From Bolinopsis microptera (lineage: Eukaryota; Ctenophora; Tentaculata; Lobata; Bolinopsidae), in contig NC_087078.1 in assembly GCF_026151205.1 (NCBI RefSeq), positions 11,046,175 to 11,110,174 of the forward strand: a stretch of 64,000 nucleotides of DNA, read 5' to 3'. Below, piece after piece: positions 11,152 through 22,100 of this stretch. Made by a program: the position numbers and the translations under genes. A model generated the notes under the pieces. It saw only the letters and a list, made by a program, of their open reading frames with translations, was not told the origin of the DNA and ran no database searches. Numbering within the stretch: position 1 is the first letter of the stretch; each line of letters begins with the position of its first letter.

Positions 11152-12460
11152 TATATTTAGGCAAGTTTCCATAAACGATATTTTATGATCGTCGCCGATA
11201 ATCGCTTATTGAGCGCTTTTTCGGCGCTTTTTTTTAAAAAAAACCGTTTACAATCGCTTTTTTTACGATTATAAACGGTTCAAAAAAAATCGCTTATAAT
11301 CGACTATAATTGGTGTCATAATTCAAAAAAGCGCTTTTTTGAATTTAAAAGCGCTTATAAGCGCTTTTAAGCGCTTACTAGCGTCGCTGAGCGATTTGAA
11401 AGCGGTTTTCCAGTAGGATTGGCGCCAAAAACGGGTGGATAAGCGGTTGGCCGGATAAGCGATTCGTAGGCGCTTTTTTGAACCATTTATAAGCGATTAT
11501 AAGCGCTTATAATTGGGGTGCAATTTAGCTGTTTGTAAAGCGCAAATAAAGCGCTTATAAGCGCTTTTAAAATTGAGTCAGGAAAACGCTATATTACATC
11601 TTATAACCGCTTATAATCGATTATAAGCGTTTTTTTAGAAATCGCTTATAACGGCTAATTCATCGCTATTTCACCGCTTTTACCGCTTTTCCTATCATCC
11701 ATGGCCAGGTGAGCAGGAATTAAAAAGCGCTTATAAGCGCTTTTTCGATGCTGCCCCTAGCCTGGTCGGAACGGGGTAGTGCCCGGAATTTAAAAGCGCT
11801 TATAAGCGATTTCTCAATTCCCCTTAACCTGGTTGGAACTTTCATGTGCTTTTCTGAGCAACCTGGGGTGCACCGGCAGAGTCAGGATTTAAAAGCGCTT
11901 ATAGGCGCTTATGATCGCTTTTCTACCACTTTTCCTATCACCCATGGCATGGGTTGGCAAGAATTATAAAGCGCTTATAAGCGTTTTTCAATGCTGCCCC
12001 TAACCTGTTCGGAACGGGGGTGTGCCCGGAATTAAAAAGCGCTCATAAGCGCTTTTTAAATGCTGCCCCTAACCTGGTCGGAACTGGAAATCAGAGTGCC
12101 CGCTTATAAGTGCTTTTCTGAGCAACCTTGGGTGCACCGGCAGAGTCAGGATTTAAAAGCGCTTTTAGGCGCTTATGATTGCTTTTCTACCGCTTTTCCC
12201 ATCACCCATGGCCTGGTTGGCAAGAATTATAAAGCGCTTATAAGCGTTTTTTCAATGCTGCCCCTAACCTGGTCGGAACGGGGGAGTGCCTGGAATTAAT
12301 AAGCGCTTATAAGCGATTTCTCAATTCCCCTTAACCTGGTCGGAACTAGAAATCAGAGTGCCCGCTTATAAGTGCTTTTCTGTGCAACCTGGGGTGCACC
12401 GGCAGAGTCAGGATTTAGAAGCGCTTATAGGCGCTTATGATCGCTTTTCTACCGCTTTTC

Positions 12461-14088
12461 CCATTACCTAACCATGTGCTTTCGCGCCACTTCGGGCGCG
12501 CTTGTTTCACAAGTACGTCAAGAAGTGAGTGGGCGCGCGCTACTGCAAGCGCAAGGGCTCTGGATAGAGCAAATGGCACCCAGCTAGTGAGGCGAAACTC
12601 ACTGATCTTTCCAAAAAGGTATGACAAATTTGGTATTGTGAAAATTCTCACAGTCTCTAGAAAACAGTGTTACAAAAAAATTTTAAAATCTGAGCAAGTT
12701 TATTTTATCGTCCACCCCTAATCCAGAGCCGTTGAGCTTTGATCTAGCCGCCAACCCTCCATCGATTTTGGCAACCATATATTGGTTCCCAAAATTTCCC
12801 GCACTTTGCAGTTTCTGCAGTAGGGGTAATTAGGTATAAACTACAGTACAGCTGTACTTACAATCACATTCACAAGCATGCAAGCTCACCTGGTCCAATG
12901 AGCCTAGCGGGAAACAGAAAACGTTTTAATTAGTTTGTTAAACGAAGTGTCGTACGTCACCTTAAGATCGGGTGACAGGGTGCTTACAATTCGCGTTACT
13001 GGGCGGCGCTCAGCCTGTCATTCTGCATTCCGCCAAATCTTTATTCGGGCTGAGTGAATTACGACTTTCATCGCCCTAAAAAAGTGCGAATGCTCATTGG
13101 ACTAGCATTCACGTGATCGTTCAGAACCAATTACAGCCGCGCAAAAGATCACGTGCACGCCAACTACCAATAAAAAAGAAGTGACGTATGCACTACAAGA
13201 GCCGCGCGCTGAGTTAGATTGTAAAATCTGATTATTTGATTGTAAAATCGCATAAACACGCCTATTTGCGCGTTTTAGAGGGTTTAATTACGCCAGGCTA
13301 TGCTTATGAACATACTAGCTTGGGGTCACCTGGTAAAATTCGCGCCACTTGTTTCACAAGTAAAGAAAAGCATCAACTCGCCTTCGTGCGCGCGCCCGCA
13401 GTATTCATGTTGCCACGCGCGACGTCAGATTGCAGATATGAGGACAAAATTTTGACACCCAATATAAAATTGCTTAGATCCGTGCCCAGGCTGCAAGCAT
13501 TTTTTCGCACAAGTACCGCCTCTGTGTCACCGGGAGGTGGGGCGCCACTGCAAGCGTAAAAACCCGGGTACTTAAACATTAAAGCAATCCGATTATTTTA
13601 AGAGTCAATGTTAGCGCGCGCCGTATTTGTGCGAAGCGCAATGTTGAACGTGATTGCGAGAATTGACGGGTGACACTCGTAAAATATTTGTTCCATATAT
13701 TGGAGTCCAACTCGGCTTTTACTAATTCGCTCGCCCAAAAATTTCACGTGACTTTGGTTTTTATGGTTTTGCAGCCGTACAAAACGGTTTTACATAAATC
13801 CTAATCCCAACCCTAACCCTAACCATAACCCCGAAGTTAACCATAACCCGTTCCACAAGCCTAACCCTAACCCGGGCCCTAAACAATCGAATTCGTATTT
13901 TACTAGCCTAGCCTGTCACGTGACCAAAACGGATTTTTGCCCATAACTCTCCAGGGAAGCATTTTAACCCTACGTCATGGGGGGTGATTCGGAATCAGCG
14001 TCCAAAAATACACATATATAGATCATTTTCATGCCCCAAAGGGCCTTTTCACAAGAATTTCCTTAAAATTTGGGCAAGCGATTTAGTA
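12461..14088. repeat. Central spacer of the foldback element: nested repeat fragments
   Basis: The spacer holds a copy (about 12575-12722) of the block at 2305-2455 (GGCGAAACTCACTGATCTTT, then AATTTGGTATTGTGAAAATT). An end of the 1071 element follows at 12996-13045 (TTACTGGGCGGCGCTCAGCC), with its continuation displaced to about 13300-13345 by an insertion. Two CTTGTTTCACAAGTA copies lie at about 12508 and 13348. No gene is supported; the frame at 13236-13559 lies within repeat DNA. Confidence 0.55.
13798..13888 (-). repeat. Degenerate interstitial telomere-type repeats (TTAGGG on the minus strand)
   Basis: Several CCCTAA hexamers and variants (AACCCTAACCCTAACC, CATAACC, AAGCCTAACCCTAACCC) occur within about 90 bp. 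TTAGGG is the common animal telomere repeat. The run is short and degenerate and sits inside the foldback element, so it is an internal relic or chance simple sequence rather than a chromosome end. Confidence 0.5.
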
Positions 14089-15606
14089 GAAGCGGTAGAA
14101 AAGCGATCATAAGCGCCTATAAGCGCTTTTAAATCCTGATTCTGCCGGTGACCCCAGGTTGCACAGAAAAGCACTTATAACTATAAGCGGGCACACTGAT
14201 TTCCAGTTCTGACCAGGTTAAGGGGAATTGAGAAATCGCTTATAAGCGCAGCATTAAAAAAGCGCTAATGAGCGCTTTTTAATTCCGGGCACTCCCCCGT
14301 TCCGACCAGGTTAGTGGCAGCATTGAAAAAGCGCTTATAAGCGCTTTCTAATTCTTGCCAACCAGGCCATGGGTGATAGGAAAAGCGGTAGAAAAGCGAT
14401 CATATGCGCTTTCAATTCCGGGCACACCCCTGTTCCGAACAGGTTAGGGGCAGCATTGAAAAAACGCTTATAAGCGCTTTATAATTCTTGCCAACCAGGC
14501 CATGGGTGATAGAAAAAGCGGTAGAAAAGCGATCATAAGCGCCTATAAGCGCTTTTAAATCCTGACTCTGCCGGTGCACCCCAGGTTGCTCAGAAAATCA
14601 CATGCAAGTTCCGACCAGGTTAAGGGGAATTGAGAAATCGCTTATAAGCGCTTTTTAATTCCGGGCACTCCCCCGTTCCGACCAGGTTAGTGGCAGCATT
14701 GAAAAAGCGCTTATAAGCGCTTTTTAATTCCGGGCACACTCCTGTTCCGAACAGGTTAGGGGCAGCATTGAAAAAACGCTTATAAGCGCTTTATAATTCT
14801 TGCCAACCAGGCCATGGGTGATAGAAAAAGCGGTAGAAAAGCGATCATAAGCGCCTATAAGCGCTTTTAAATCCTGACTCTGCCTGTGCACCCCAGGTTG
14901 CTCATAAAAGCACATGAAAGTTCCAACCAGGTTAAGGGGAATTGAGAAATCGCTTATAAGCGCTTTTAAATTCCGGGCACTACCCCGTTCCGACCAGGCT
15001 AGGGGCAGCATCGAAAAAGCGCTTATAAGCGCTTTTTAATTCCTGCTCACCTGGCCATGGATGATAGGAAAAGCGGTAAAAGCGGTGAAATAGCGATGAA
15101 TTAGCTGTTATAAGCGATTTCTGAAAAAACGCTTATAATCGATTATAAGCGGTTGTAAGATGTAATATAGCGTTTTCCTGACTCAATTTTAAAAGCGCTT
15201 ATAAGCGCTTTATTTGCGCTTTACAAACAGCTAAATTGCACCCCAATTATAAGCGCTTATAATCGCTTATAAATGGTTCAAAAAAGCGCCTACGAATCGC
15301 TTATCCGGCCAACCGCTTATCCACCCGTTTTTGGCGCTAATCCTACTGGAAAACCGCTTTCAAATCGCTCAGCGACGCTAGTAAGCGCTTAAAAGCGCTT
15401 ATAAGCGCTTTTAAATTCAAAAAAGCGCTTTTTTGAATTATGACACCAATTATAGTCGATTATAAGCGATTTTTTTTTAACCGTTTATAATCGTAAAAAA
15501 AGCGATTGTAAACGGTTTTTTTTTAAAAAAGCGCCGAAAAAGCGCTCAATAAGCGATTATCGGCGACGATCATAAAATATCGTTTATGGAAACTTGCCTA
15601 TATTTA

Positions 15607-15846
15607 TTGATTATGTATTGAATTGGTGATAAATAATAAAATTGTCTTTTCTCAAAAAAAATTGTCTTTTCTCAATAGTGCACCACTTTTGAGGGTTATA
15701 GCACGATTTTGATTGTATTTTTGATAGTGAAATTTACTTTTTAAATCACTTGTTTTGTGAAATGACAAGCTATATCATTTACAGAAAACCTCGATTCTTT
15801 CTTGCCCTGATTTTTAGCGTAATGACTTATATGCAAATTTCGGCAT
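15607..15846. other. Short AT-rich spacer
   Basis: This spacer lies between the foldback element and the poly-G MITE. It contains a duplicated AAAATTGTCTTTTCTCAA (about 15639-15677). No gene is seen. Confidence 0.4.
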
Positions 15847-15849
15847 TTA

Positions 15850-16067
15850 GGGGTCGTTCACATATAATATTACGTAATCAGCCGAGGGGGGGGGGGGGGG
15901 GGGGGGGGGGAGGTCGTTGTAATGGTCAGGCCATGATTACGTAATATTGCTGTCAGGAGGGGGGGGGGGGGGGGTTGGGTCTTTATTACGATTAGTTACG
16001 GAGGGGGGGGGGGGGGGGGGTAAAAATTGCTAAAATATTGATTACGTAATATTATGTGAACGACCCC
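15850..16067. mobile_element. PIF/Harbinger-like MITE containing three poly-G tracts
   Basis: Terminal inverted repeats begin GGGGTCGTTCACAT and contain ATATTACGTAAT; the complement ATTACGTAATATTATGTGAA with CGACCCC closes the element. TTA flanks both sides (15847-15849 and 16068-16070), the 3-bp duplication typical of PIF/Harbinger. The ~220-bp interior holds G runs at about 15886-15910, 15958-15974 and 16003-16020, all on the plus strand and separated by further ATTACG motifs, which could fold as G-quadruplexes. Long homopolymers are assembly-prone, so the run lengths are uncertain. Confidence 0.8.
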
Positions 16068-16206
16068 TTATCACAGTCTTGCGGTAATTATCATACTTTA
16101 CAGTGAATATAAAACTAGTTTTTTTCAAATTATTTCCTCGAATTTTTGTTCTTATGAAATGACGTAAGTCTAAATCCACCTGCTTCTTTTATAGTATTTA
16201 AAAGCA

Positions 16207-18092
16207 ATGGCTCCACAAATCAGGGTACCTGCCAACTTCGGAATAGAGCATATTAATTCTGAAGTACATGGGAATCTGTTACTAAAACTAAAAGATGGAC
16301 AAGAGATAAAAACCAACTCTATGATAATGTCATTGAATAGTCCTGTTATAGACAACCTCACTACCAATATGTTTCAGGTATTTATTTTGACTTGGTATCT
16401 GTTGGGAAATAGAGTTCTGGTACAAGAATATTTTATGATATTTTATTGGAGCCTTCTTTTATTAATTTTAGAAATCTTTAATTTTCTATTCATCTAATAT
16501 TTTGCCAATTTTTGAATTCTATTTCAGTCATGAATTTTAATTAAAAGCTCGGTGTAAGGTGCTGTTAAAATAAGTGCAGAAAATTCAATTCGTCTGATAA
16601 TAATATTATAACTGAACATTTCAGTCCACCCTGGAGATGGACGATTTTACGAAGCCAGCAGTTGACTGCTTCGTTGAAGCAATGTACAGTGGTGAAGTTG
16701 ATAAACTGAAAAAGGGCATCTTTGAAGATGTAAACAAGATGGCACATGTATTCGATGTGTCCTGGTTGACTAAGAGATGCATTAGGTTTTACAAGACAGA
16801 TGTTCTACAGTTTGAGAACAACTCCTACGATGAGATCTTGTTTGCGTGCGAGATTGCTAGCAGGGCTCATTATATCCTGAAGCAAAGTTATTATGTACGA
16901 TTGTTTGTGAGAAATATTGCCTCCAGAGAAATAAGTAAGACAATATTCCTGCAAAGATACAGGTGGCAGACTTTGCTGAGCTCTCCAAACGGCAGATTGA
17001 CATGTCACTTGCAGTGGCAGGAAATGATTGTAACCTAATCATGATCACACTTGTATCTCATGTCACCAAGACTTTAAAGTGCAAAGATCTTGACGAAAAT
17101 TCTATTTATGTCTTGCAGCATTTTAATGTCGAGAAATTTCGCCAGAATTTCCCTATCGACTTCAATGCGATGACTAGTTTACTGACCGAAGTCGCTGATG
17201 TGTCAGAATCCAGAGAAGTAAAAGGGATTGTAAAGAATGTTGTTGAAACGAGTTGTGGCCATGCATCTAGTAGTTCTACTGATGATGTGAAAGACGGTGA
17301 AACGGATTGTGATGAAAGTGATTTTGAGGAAAATGCTGAAGTTGGTAGTCAGACTGATTGCAATGAAGTTGAACACGGTTAGTAAATCTGTTTCTGTTAT
17401 TTTCACAGGTATGTTCCAAGTTAGATTAAGTCACCTGTGGCTAGTCATAGTGCCCATTATAGTTAATAAGGAACTGATTATAATAGGTAAGGCGAGAATA
17501 TGGCTTTGTGTCAATCTTTGAACTTTTAAGTAGGTGGCACACACGTTAAAACCTCATGACATTATTACTGTGTTAGCCATTAGATAGTTACAATATTAAG
17601 TCGATTTGAAGTGATCCATTTCCAGGTTGGAGTGAGGCTGTACATCCCAAAAACTACTCGTTTTTAGACGGAGAGTCAGTACAGCTTATAACAGCAGATA
17701 ACGTGCCGGAGGGGGATATTCGTTTTCTTTATACTCTACCCGGACAAAGAGGGTCCGAACAAAAAATGTTTGGGGTGAGATGTGAAAATGTAGAACTCAG
17801 CCGATGGAGTTATTTTATTAGCGGATGTAATGAGGGGAATTGGAACAAACAATTCCTGAACAATGTCCCACCTGATAAAGTTAAAAACTGGATTATAACC
17901 AAAACTTCTATACACCTAAAGGTAGTGTGTAACAGAGTGACTGTCCTCAATTTCAACTTTGCTGTGGACTGTGATTCAGCTAAAAAATATGGTGAAAAAT
18001 TATGGTCATTGAAGGCTATGTCGTTTAATTTCTTCATACATTCTGAATATCTCACTTCAAAGCAACTGATAGTGAGGAATATAACTTGTTAG
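16207..18092 (+). CDS. BTB/POZ-domain protein with an unassigned C-terminal domain
   Basis: My model has four exons: 16207-16377, 16625-16906, 16963-17377 and 17626-18092, giving 444 aa in continuous phase. Residues ~20-115 form a BTB fold (HGNLLLKLKDGQEIKTNSM, then CFVEAMYSGEVDKLK, then VNKMAHVFDVSWLTKRCIRF), a protein-interaction domain often used in Cul3 ligase adaptors. A helical BACK-like region follows. An acidic, Ser-rich linker (~255-289) leads to a ~155-residue C-terminal domain rich in W, N and beta-type segments, which I cannot name. The 56-bp intron 16907-16962 (GTGAGA...ACAG) removes an apparent frame break; without it the gene would look frameshifted. The last exon is duplicated at 4967-8825 and again, degenerate, at 18735-18880. 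The third junction uses a G|GTTAGT donor. Confidence 0.75.
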
Positions 18093-18734
18093 TCGGTTTT
18101 CACACTACCAATTCATCGTTCATCTTGCCTGTGTTTCTTGAAAGATTGAGTTACCTTAATATTCTCTTGCATATTGTTGAGTACTGTGCATAATAATAAC
18201 ATAATCTACATTTAGGTCCACTTTATATTACTGCTTCGTAGACTTAGATGCTGGTGAACTATTTTTTACATCTTCGGAACTAATTTATAAAGTAACTTTA
18301 CTTTAAGGTTTTAACAAATATTTGTCGTTTTTGTCGACTAATATGTTTTGTAAACTATGTTGCATCTATACCTCTTTCATGTTTTGTTAATTCTACATAT
18401 GTTTTCGAAGTGTTTGAGATGCAATATTATGACGATCTTTTTATATAAAAACAATTTTCATATACCTAATATAAAATCTACCCTTATTCTAATTTACAAA
18501 CATGATCTGTCTTTCTGAGAATAGAAACCCAGATATGGATTTCTGATTCGAATTGAAACGAATTTGTCTATTGCCAGGCTTCTATGTGAATCATCCGATA
18601 ACAATTACACCCCTACTTCCTTCAGCGCCTCTTGAAGAAGTATACTTTTTAGTTTAAAGACTTATTGCAAATTAAAGGGCGATATAAAATTGCGACTGAT
18701 TTACCTGTGAAGAAATGACAACAGAACCTGAATA

Positions 18735-18880
18735 ATTTGACAAAGTTAAGCATTGGATTATAAATAAAACTTCTGCATACTTGAAAATAGTATGTAACGG
18801 AGTGACCGTTCTCAATTTTAACTTTGGAACTGACTGTGATTCGGATAAAAGAAATGGCGTAGAAATATGGTCAAGAAAAG
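18735..18880 (+). pseudogene. Second, degenerate copy of the BTB gene's terminal exon
   Basis: The reading DKVKHWIINKTSAYLKIV, then CNGVTVLNFNF, then DCDSDKRNGVEIWS parallels the functional exon (DKVKNWIITKTSIHLKVV, CNRVTVLNFNF, DCDSAKKYGEKLWS) 0.8 kb upstream. An in-frame stop lies just before it, and it is cut off at 18880 by a minisatellite. It is an older tandem duplicate than the 4967-8825 copy, because that copy contains it too. Confidence 0.75.
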
Positions 18881-18886
18881 GAGTGG

Positions 18887-18972
18887 GCGACAATTGACCC
18901 CCCGACAATTGACCCCCCGACAATTGACCCCCCGACAATTGACCCCCCGACAATTGACCACCCGACAATTGT
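18887..18972 (+). repeat. 15-bp minisatellite (GACAATTGACCCCCC)n
   Basis: About six copies of a 15-bp unit containing the palindrome CAATTG, nearly perfect. It begins inside the truncated BTB-exon duplicate and lies 0.2 kb upstream of the DNAJC10 start codon. Confidence 0.9.
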
Positions 18973-19171
18973 ATATAATATAATGACTTTAATATATAAA
19001 ACAAATTTTACTTCCTTTCATGTGAATTATTTACTATGAGAATTGAAAATAAGTTCAATGTGGACAATTATAATTGACTTTCCATCATCGTGTCATCATT
19101 ATTTCAATTCAATCAAATTCAATTTATCACATGAGAAAATAAATTTTACTTACATTGAATGACTTCAAGCA

Positions 19172-22100
19172 ATGAAAAGGTTGTTGATTGTAACGATATT
19201 AGTGTGCTTCCTTCAAAAGTCACATGCTGACTACTACACAACACTTGGTGTGAAACGAGATGCCACAACGAAGGAGATCAGATCTGCGTTCAAGAAATTA
19301 GCGCTATCCAGTCATCCTGACAAAAACAAGGTAATTCTACCAAGAACAAGGTAATTCTACCAGGAACAAGGTAATTCTACCAGGAACAAGGTAATTCTAC
19401 CAGGATCTGATTATAACGTTCACTGTACAGGATGTTCTAAGACTTGTGTCCAAACTTTTAATGGCTCTCAAAATTTAACAAATGGGACAAACAGTTGTAT
19501 ATTTCAAATACAACATTAATTATACACATCAGATTGTTAATATTTCATTTGCATCCTAAAGTTGACTAACTATGCATTGAAACAACAGTGATCCGGTCAG
19601 TCGATAACATTTTTTTTTCTCTGATTCCTAAGTTGCACATCGTGATGTTGCTTTACAGTAATGTAACAATGAACTTTATTTAGTGCAATTTAACAATGAT
19701 CACATTTCAAATAGCCTAAATAAGGTCAAAATAGCACTAAGAAATTGTCGTAACAAAAGAACAGACCTATTATACCATCTGGTTTCAAATTGCAAGATGA
19801 TGGCGTCCTCATGCTGTATCACTATTGAGAAAGAGCCAGTAAATCAAATACCTAGCAGAGAACATAAAATAATCACACCTTGAAAATAAGCTGGATTTAT
19901 TATGAATCTATTAATTTAAGATTTGATAAAGCAGAGTGTACTAACACAACGTTTTTTCTCAGAATGATCCAGAATCTGAAACTAAGTTCATGGCTATCAA
20001 TGAAGCCTATGAAGTGTTAAAAGGTAACGTTTTTGTGTCACATTTTTCACATTGTCTTATGTATGTTTGTCGTCTATACGACCGCCCACGTGCAAATTAT
20101 ATGACAAATAGGAAGTTAGGTAAAAAACAAAAGGTTACATAGCCACGGTGTTGTAGTGCACACGTTGTTGTAGTGCACATGTGTTGTAATGCACACGTGC
20201 ACGTGCAAAGATTGCTGGAAGGACATTTTGATCGGTTTTGTGGCAATTACGTTGTGTTTAAAGTGTTTTACATTTAAATCGGTTGTATCTTGAACATTTT
20301 TTGATGCAAATAAAACTTTCTTTCAAAGAACACTACTAGCTTCATCCCTGTTACCGCGAGCTTTCTAGTAATATTATGATAAGTGAAGTGGTCTATGATC
20401 AGAGCTTGCAATAATCGGAAATTTAGCGTCTAGTCCGCCACAACAAAAAACGGGCAGAATTCTTGTTACTTTGTTAGTGTTGTATTAGTTTTACAGTTGT
20501 ATGATTTTCTTAAAAAGTTTTTTGTGGTATGTTCATATAAGATAATGAACTAATTTTTGTAATAACCTTTTTTTGTTCTAATTTTTGAATTTTAAGTTAA
20601 TTGAATTAAAAGTAAATAATTATTTACATATTTTGTTATTAGACTTAACACCTTTTGGTCTACAAAGGAATAAAATACTTAAAATTTTCTTGAAAATGAA
20701 ACTTAATTTTAACGCTACGTACACGTGTATAAAATGTCAAATTGTACAAATAGCTATCTGACAACAACTGAACTATAGTGGAACGATTTAGAATTGGCAG
20801 TTGAGATCTCTGGTAGTGATGATAATAACAAAGAATCTCAGGTATTTCCACTCGAAACGCTAAGAATCTCGAGTATACTATATATTAAACGTATTTTTAC
20901 CGTAAAATCGATTAAAAGTGGTTCGGAAATGATTGGATTGATTTTCGTGAATATTTTTATTGGCTGAACTCAATTTTTAAAAACTGCCAATTCTAAATTG
21001 GTGCACTTTAATAATTTCCAGTCAGTCAGTGGGTCCACACACAAAGCTTGGGATTAGAATCAGGAACAGGCAAACAGTAATCAATGTCCTCGCATCCCGG
21101 TGGAGCCCAATTTTGTACTGCAACATCGCAATAGTTTAGGGACGGCACTCCTGGTACCAAGTTTGCCTTGTGCTCTTTAACGATGGGGTTGATGATTGCC
21201 ATGGCAGCTTTGTATTCTTTGCTTTTGATTGCGATAATATACTTTTCTCCTGGATCCCTATTAACATTGAAGAGAACTGGAGCATCAGAGTGATCCACTT
21301 GGTCATGCACAGTTACATTTTTTATGTATTGTCCTTGACAAAAAGTAAAGGAAACTGGATCATTCCCGAACTCAGTCCACATCCAATAGTGTGCCTTGTA
21401 AGCGCCCACCCTCACTGCCATCATCTCGTTACCTCTGTAATACCATATAGGCCTGTCTATCACTGGGGCTGACTGGTCCAGTAGAACTGGACACAGGTCT
21501 ATGCCGTCAATAATTCTGTCTTGAGGCGGTTTTACCCCTGCCAAAGTTAGACTGGTAGTAAAAAGGTCCATGATGTTTCCGAGCTGATGAGTAATGGTTC
21601 CAGCAGGGATTGAACCAGGCCACCAAGCTATCCCTGGTTCTCTCATCCCTCCCTCATATGTTGTCTCTTTTCCACACAAGAAAGGACCATTGTCTCCTCC
21701 ATCTCGCCTCCTGTATGTAGCTGCCCCGTTATCCGACGTAAAGAACACAAATGTCTCCTTTTCTATATTAAGCTCTCTTAGCTTCTTCAAGATTTGGCCG
21801 ACACAGTAGTCCATCTCCATGACCGCGTCACCATATCGCCCCCGAATACTCTTACCGTGGAACATGGGACTTGAGTAGTTCGGGTCGTGTGTAGCATCAG
21901 GGGTCCAGTAAAGGAAGAATGGATTCTTGGCGACACTCTGTGATTCTATAAAGGATAGTCCTTCCTCTAGGAATAGCTGACTCATGTTGGATTGTCCCGT
22001 TGCTTTGTTAATAGTGAAGTTGGTGTAGTATCTTCCAACCATTCTGTCGTCTTTGTACACTGGCATGTTGGGTGTTTTAACATCGTTAAATGGTCCAAAA

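Larger units (their letters stand above)
11160..15598. mobile_element. 4.4 kb foldback element with long palindromic-repeat arms and an 8-bp target duplication
   Basis: The left arm (11160 to about 12460) and right arm (about 14089-15598) are inverted copies. The ends read GGCAAGTTTCCATAAACGAT and its complement. TATATTTA immediately flanks both ends (11152-11159 and 15599-15606), an 8-bp target-site duplication. The arms are tandem arrays of degenerate ~160-bp units joined by short palindromes such as AAGCGCTTATAAGCGCTT, each unit carrying CCCCTAACCTGGTCGGAAC and GCACCGGCAGAGTCAGGATT. The 1.6 kb centre has no transposase, only fragments of the 1071-type repeat and CCCTAA-rich DNA. Long subrepeat-rich arms with an 8-bp duplication recall foldback elements such as Galileo (P superfamily, 7-bp duplication) or Mutator-like elements. 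hAT elements also duplicate 8 bp. Superfamily is inference. Confidence 0.88.

Noticed and set aside
11748-12299. Repeated short proteins (MLPLAWSERGSARN... type) in the foldback arms
   Set aside because: The same peptide appears on both strands because the arms are inverted repeats. It is non-coding tandem DNA.
13798-13888. Chromosome end or telomere fusion
   Set aside because: Only a handful of degenerate CCCTAA units, and they lie inside the foldback element.
16920-16965. 28-bp intron starting at GTAAGACAAT in the BTB gene
   Set aside because: Removing it leaves the wrong phase and an early stop, whereas the 56-bp intron restores the frame.
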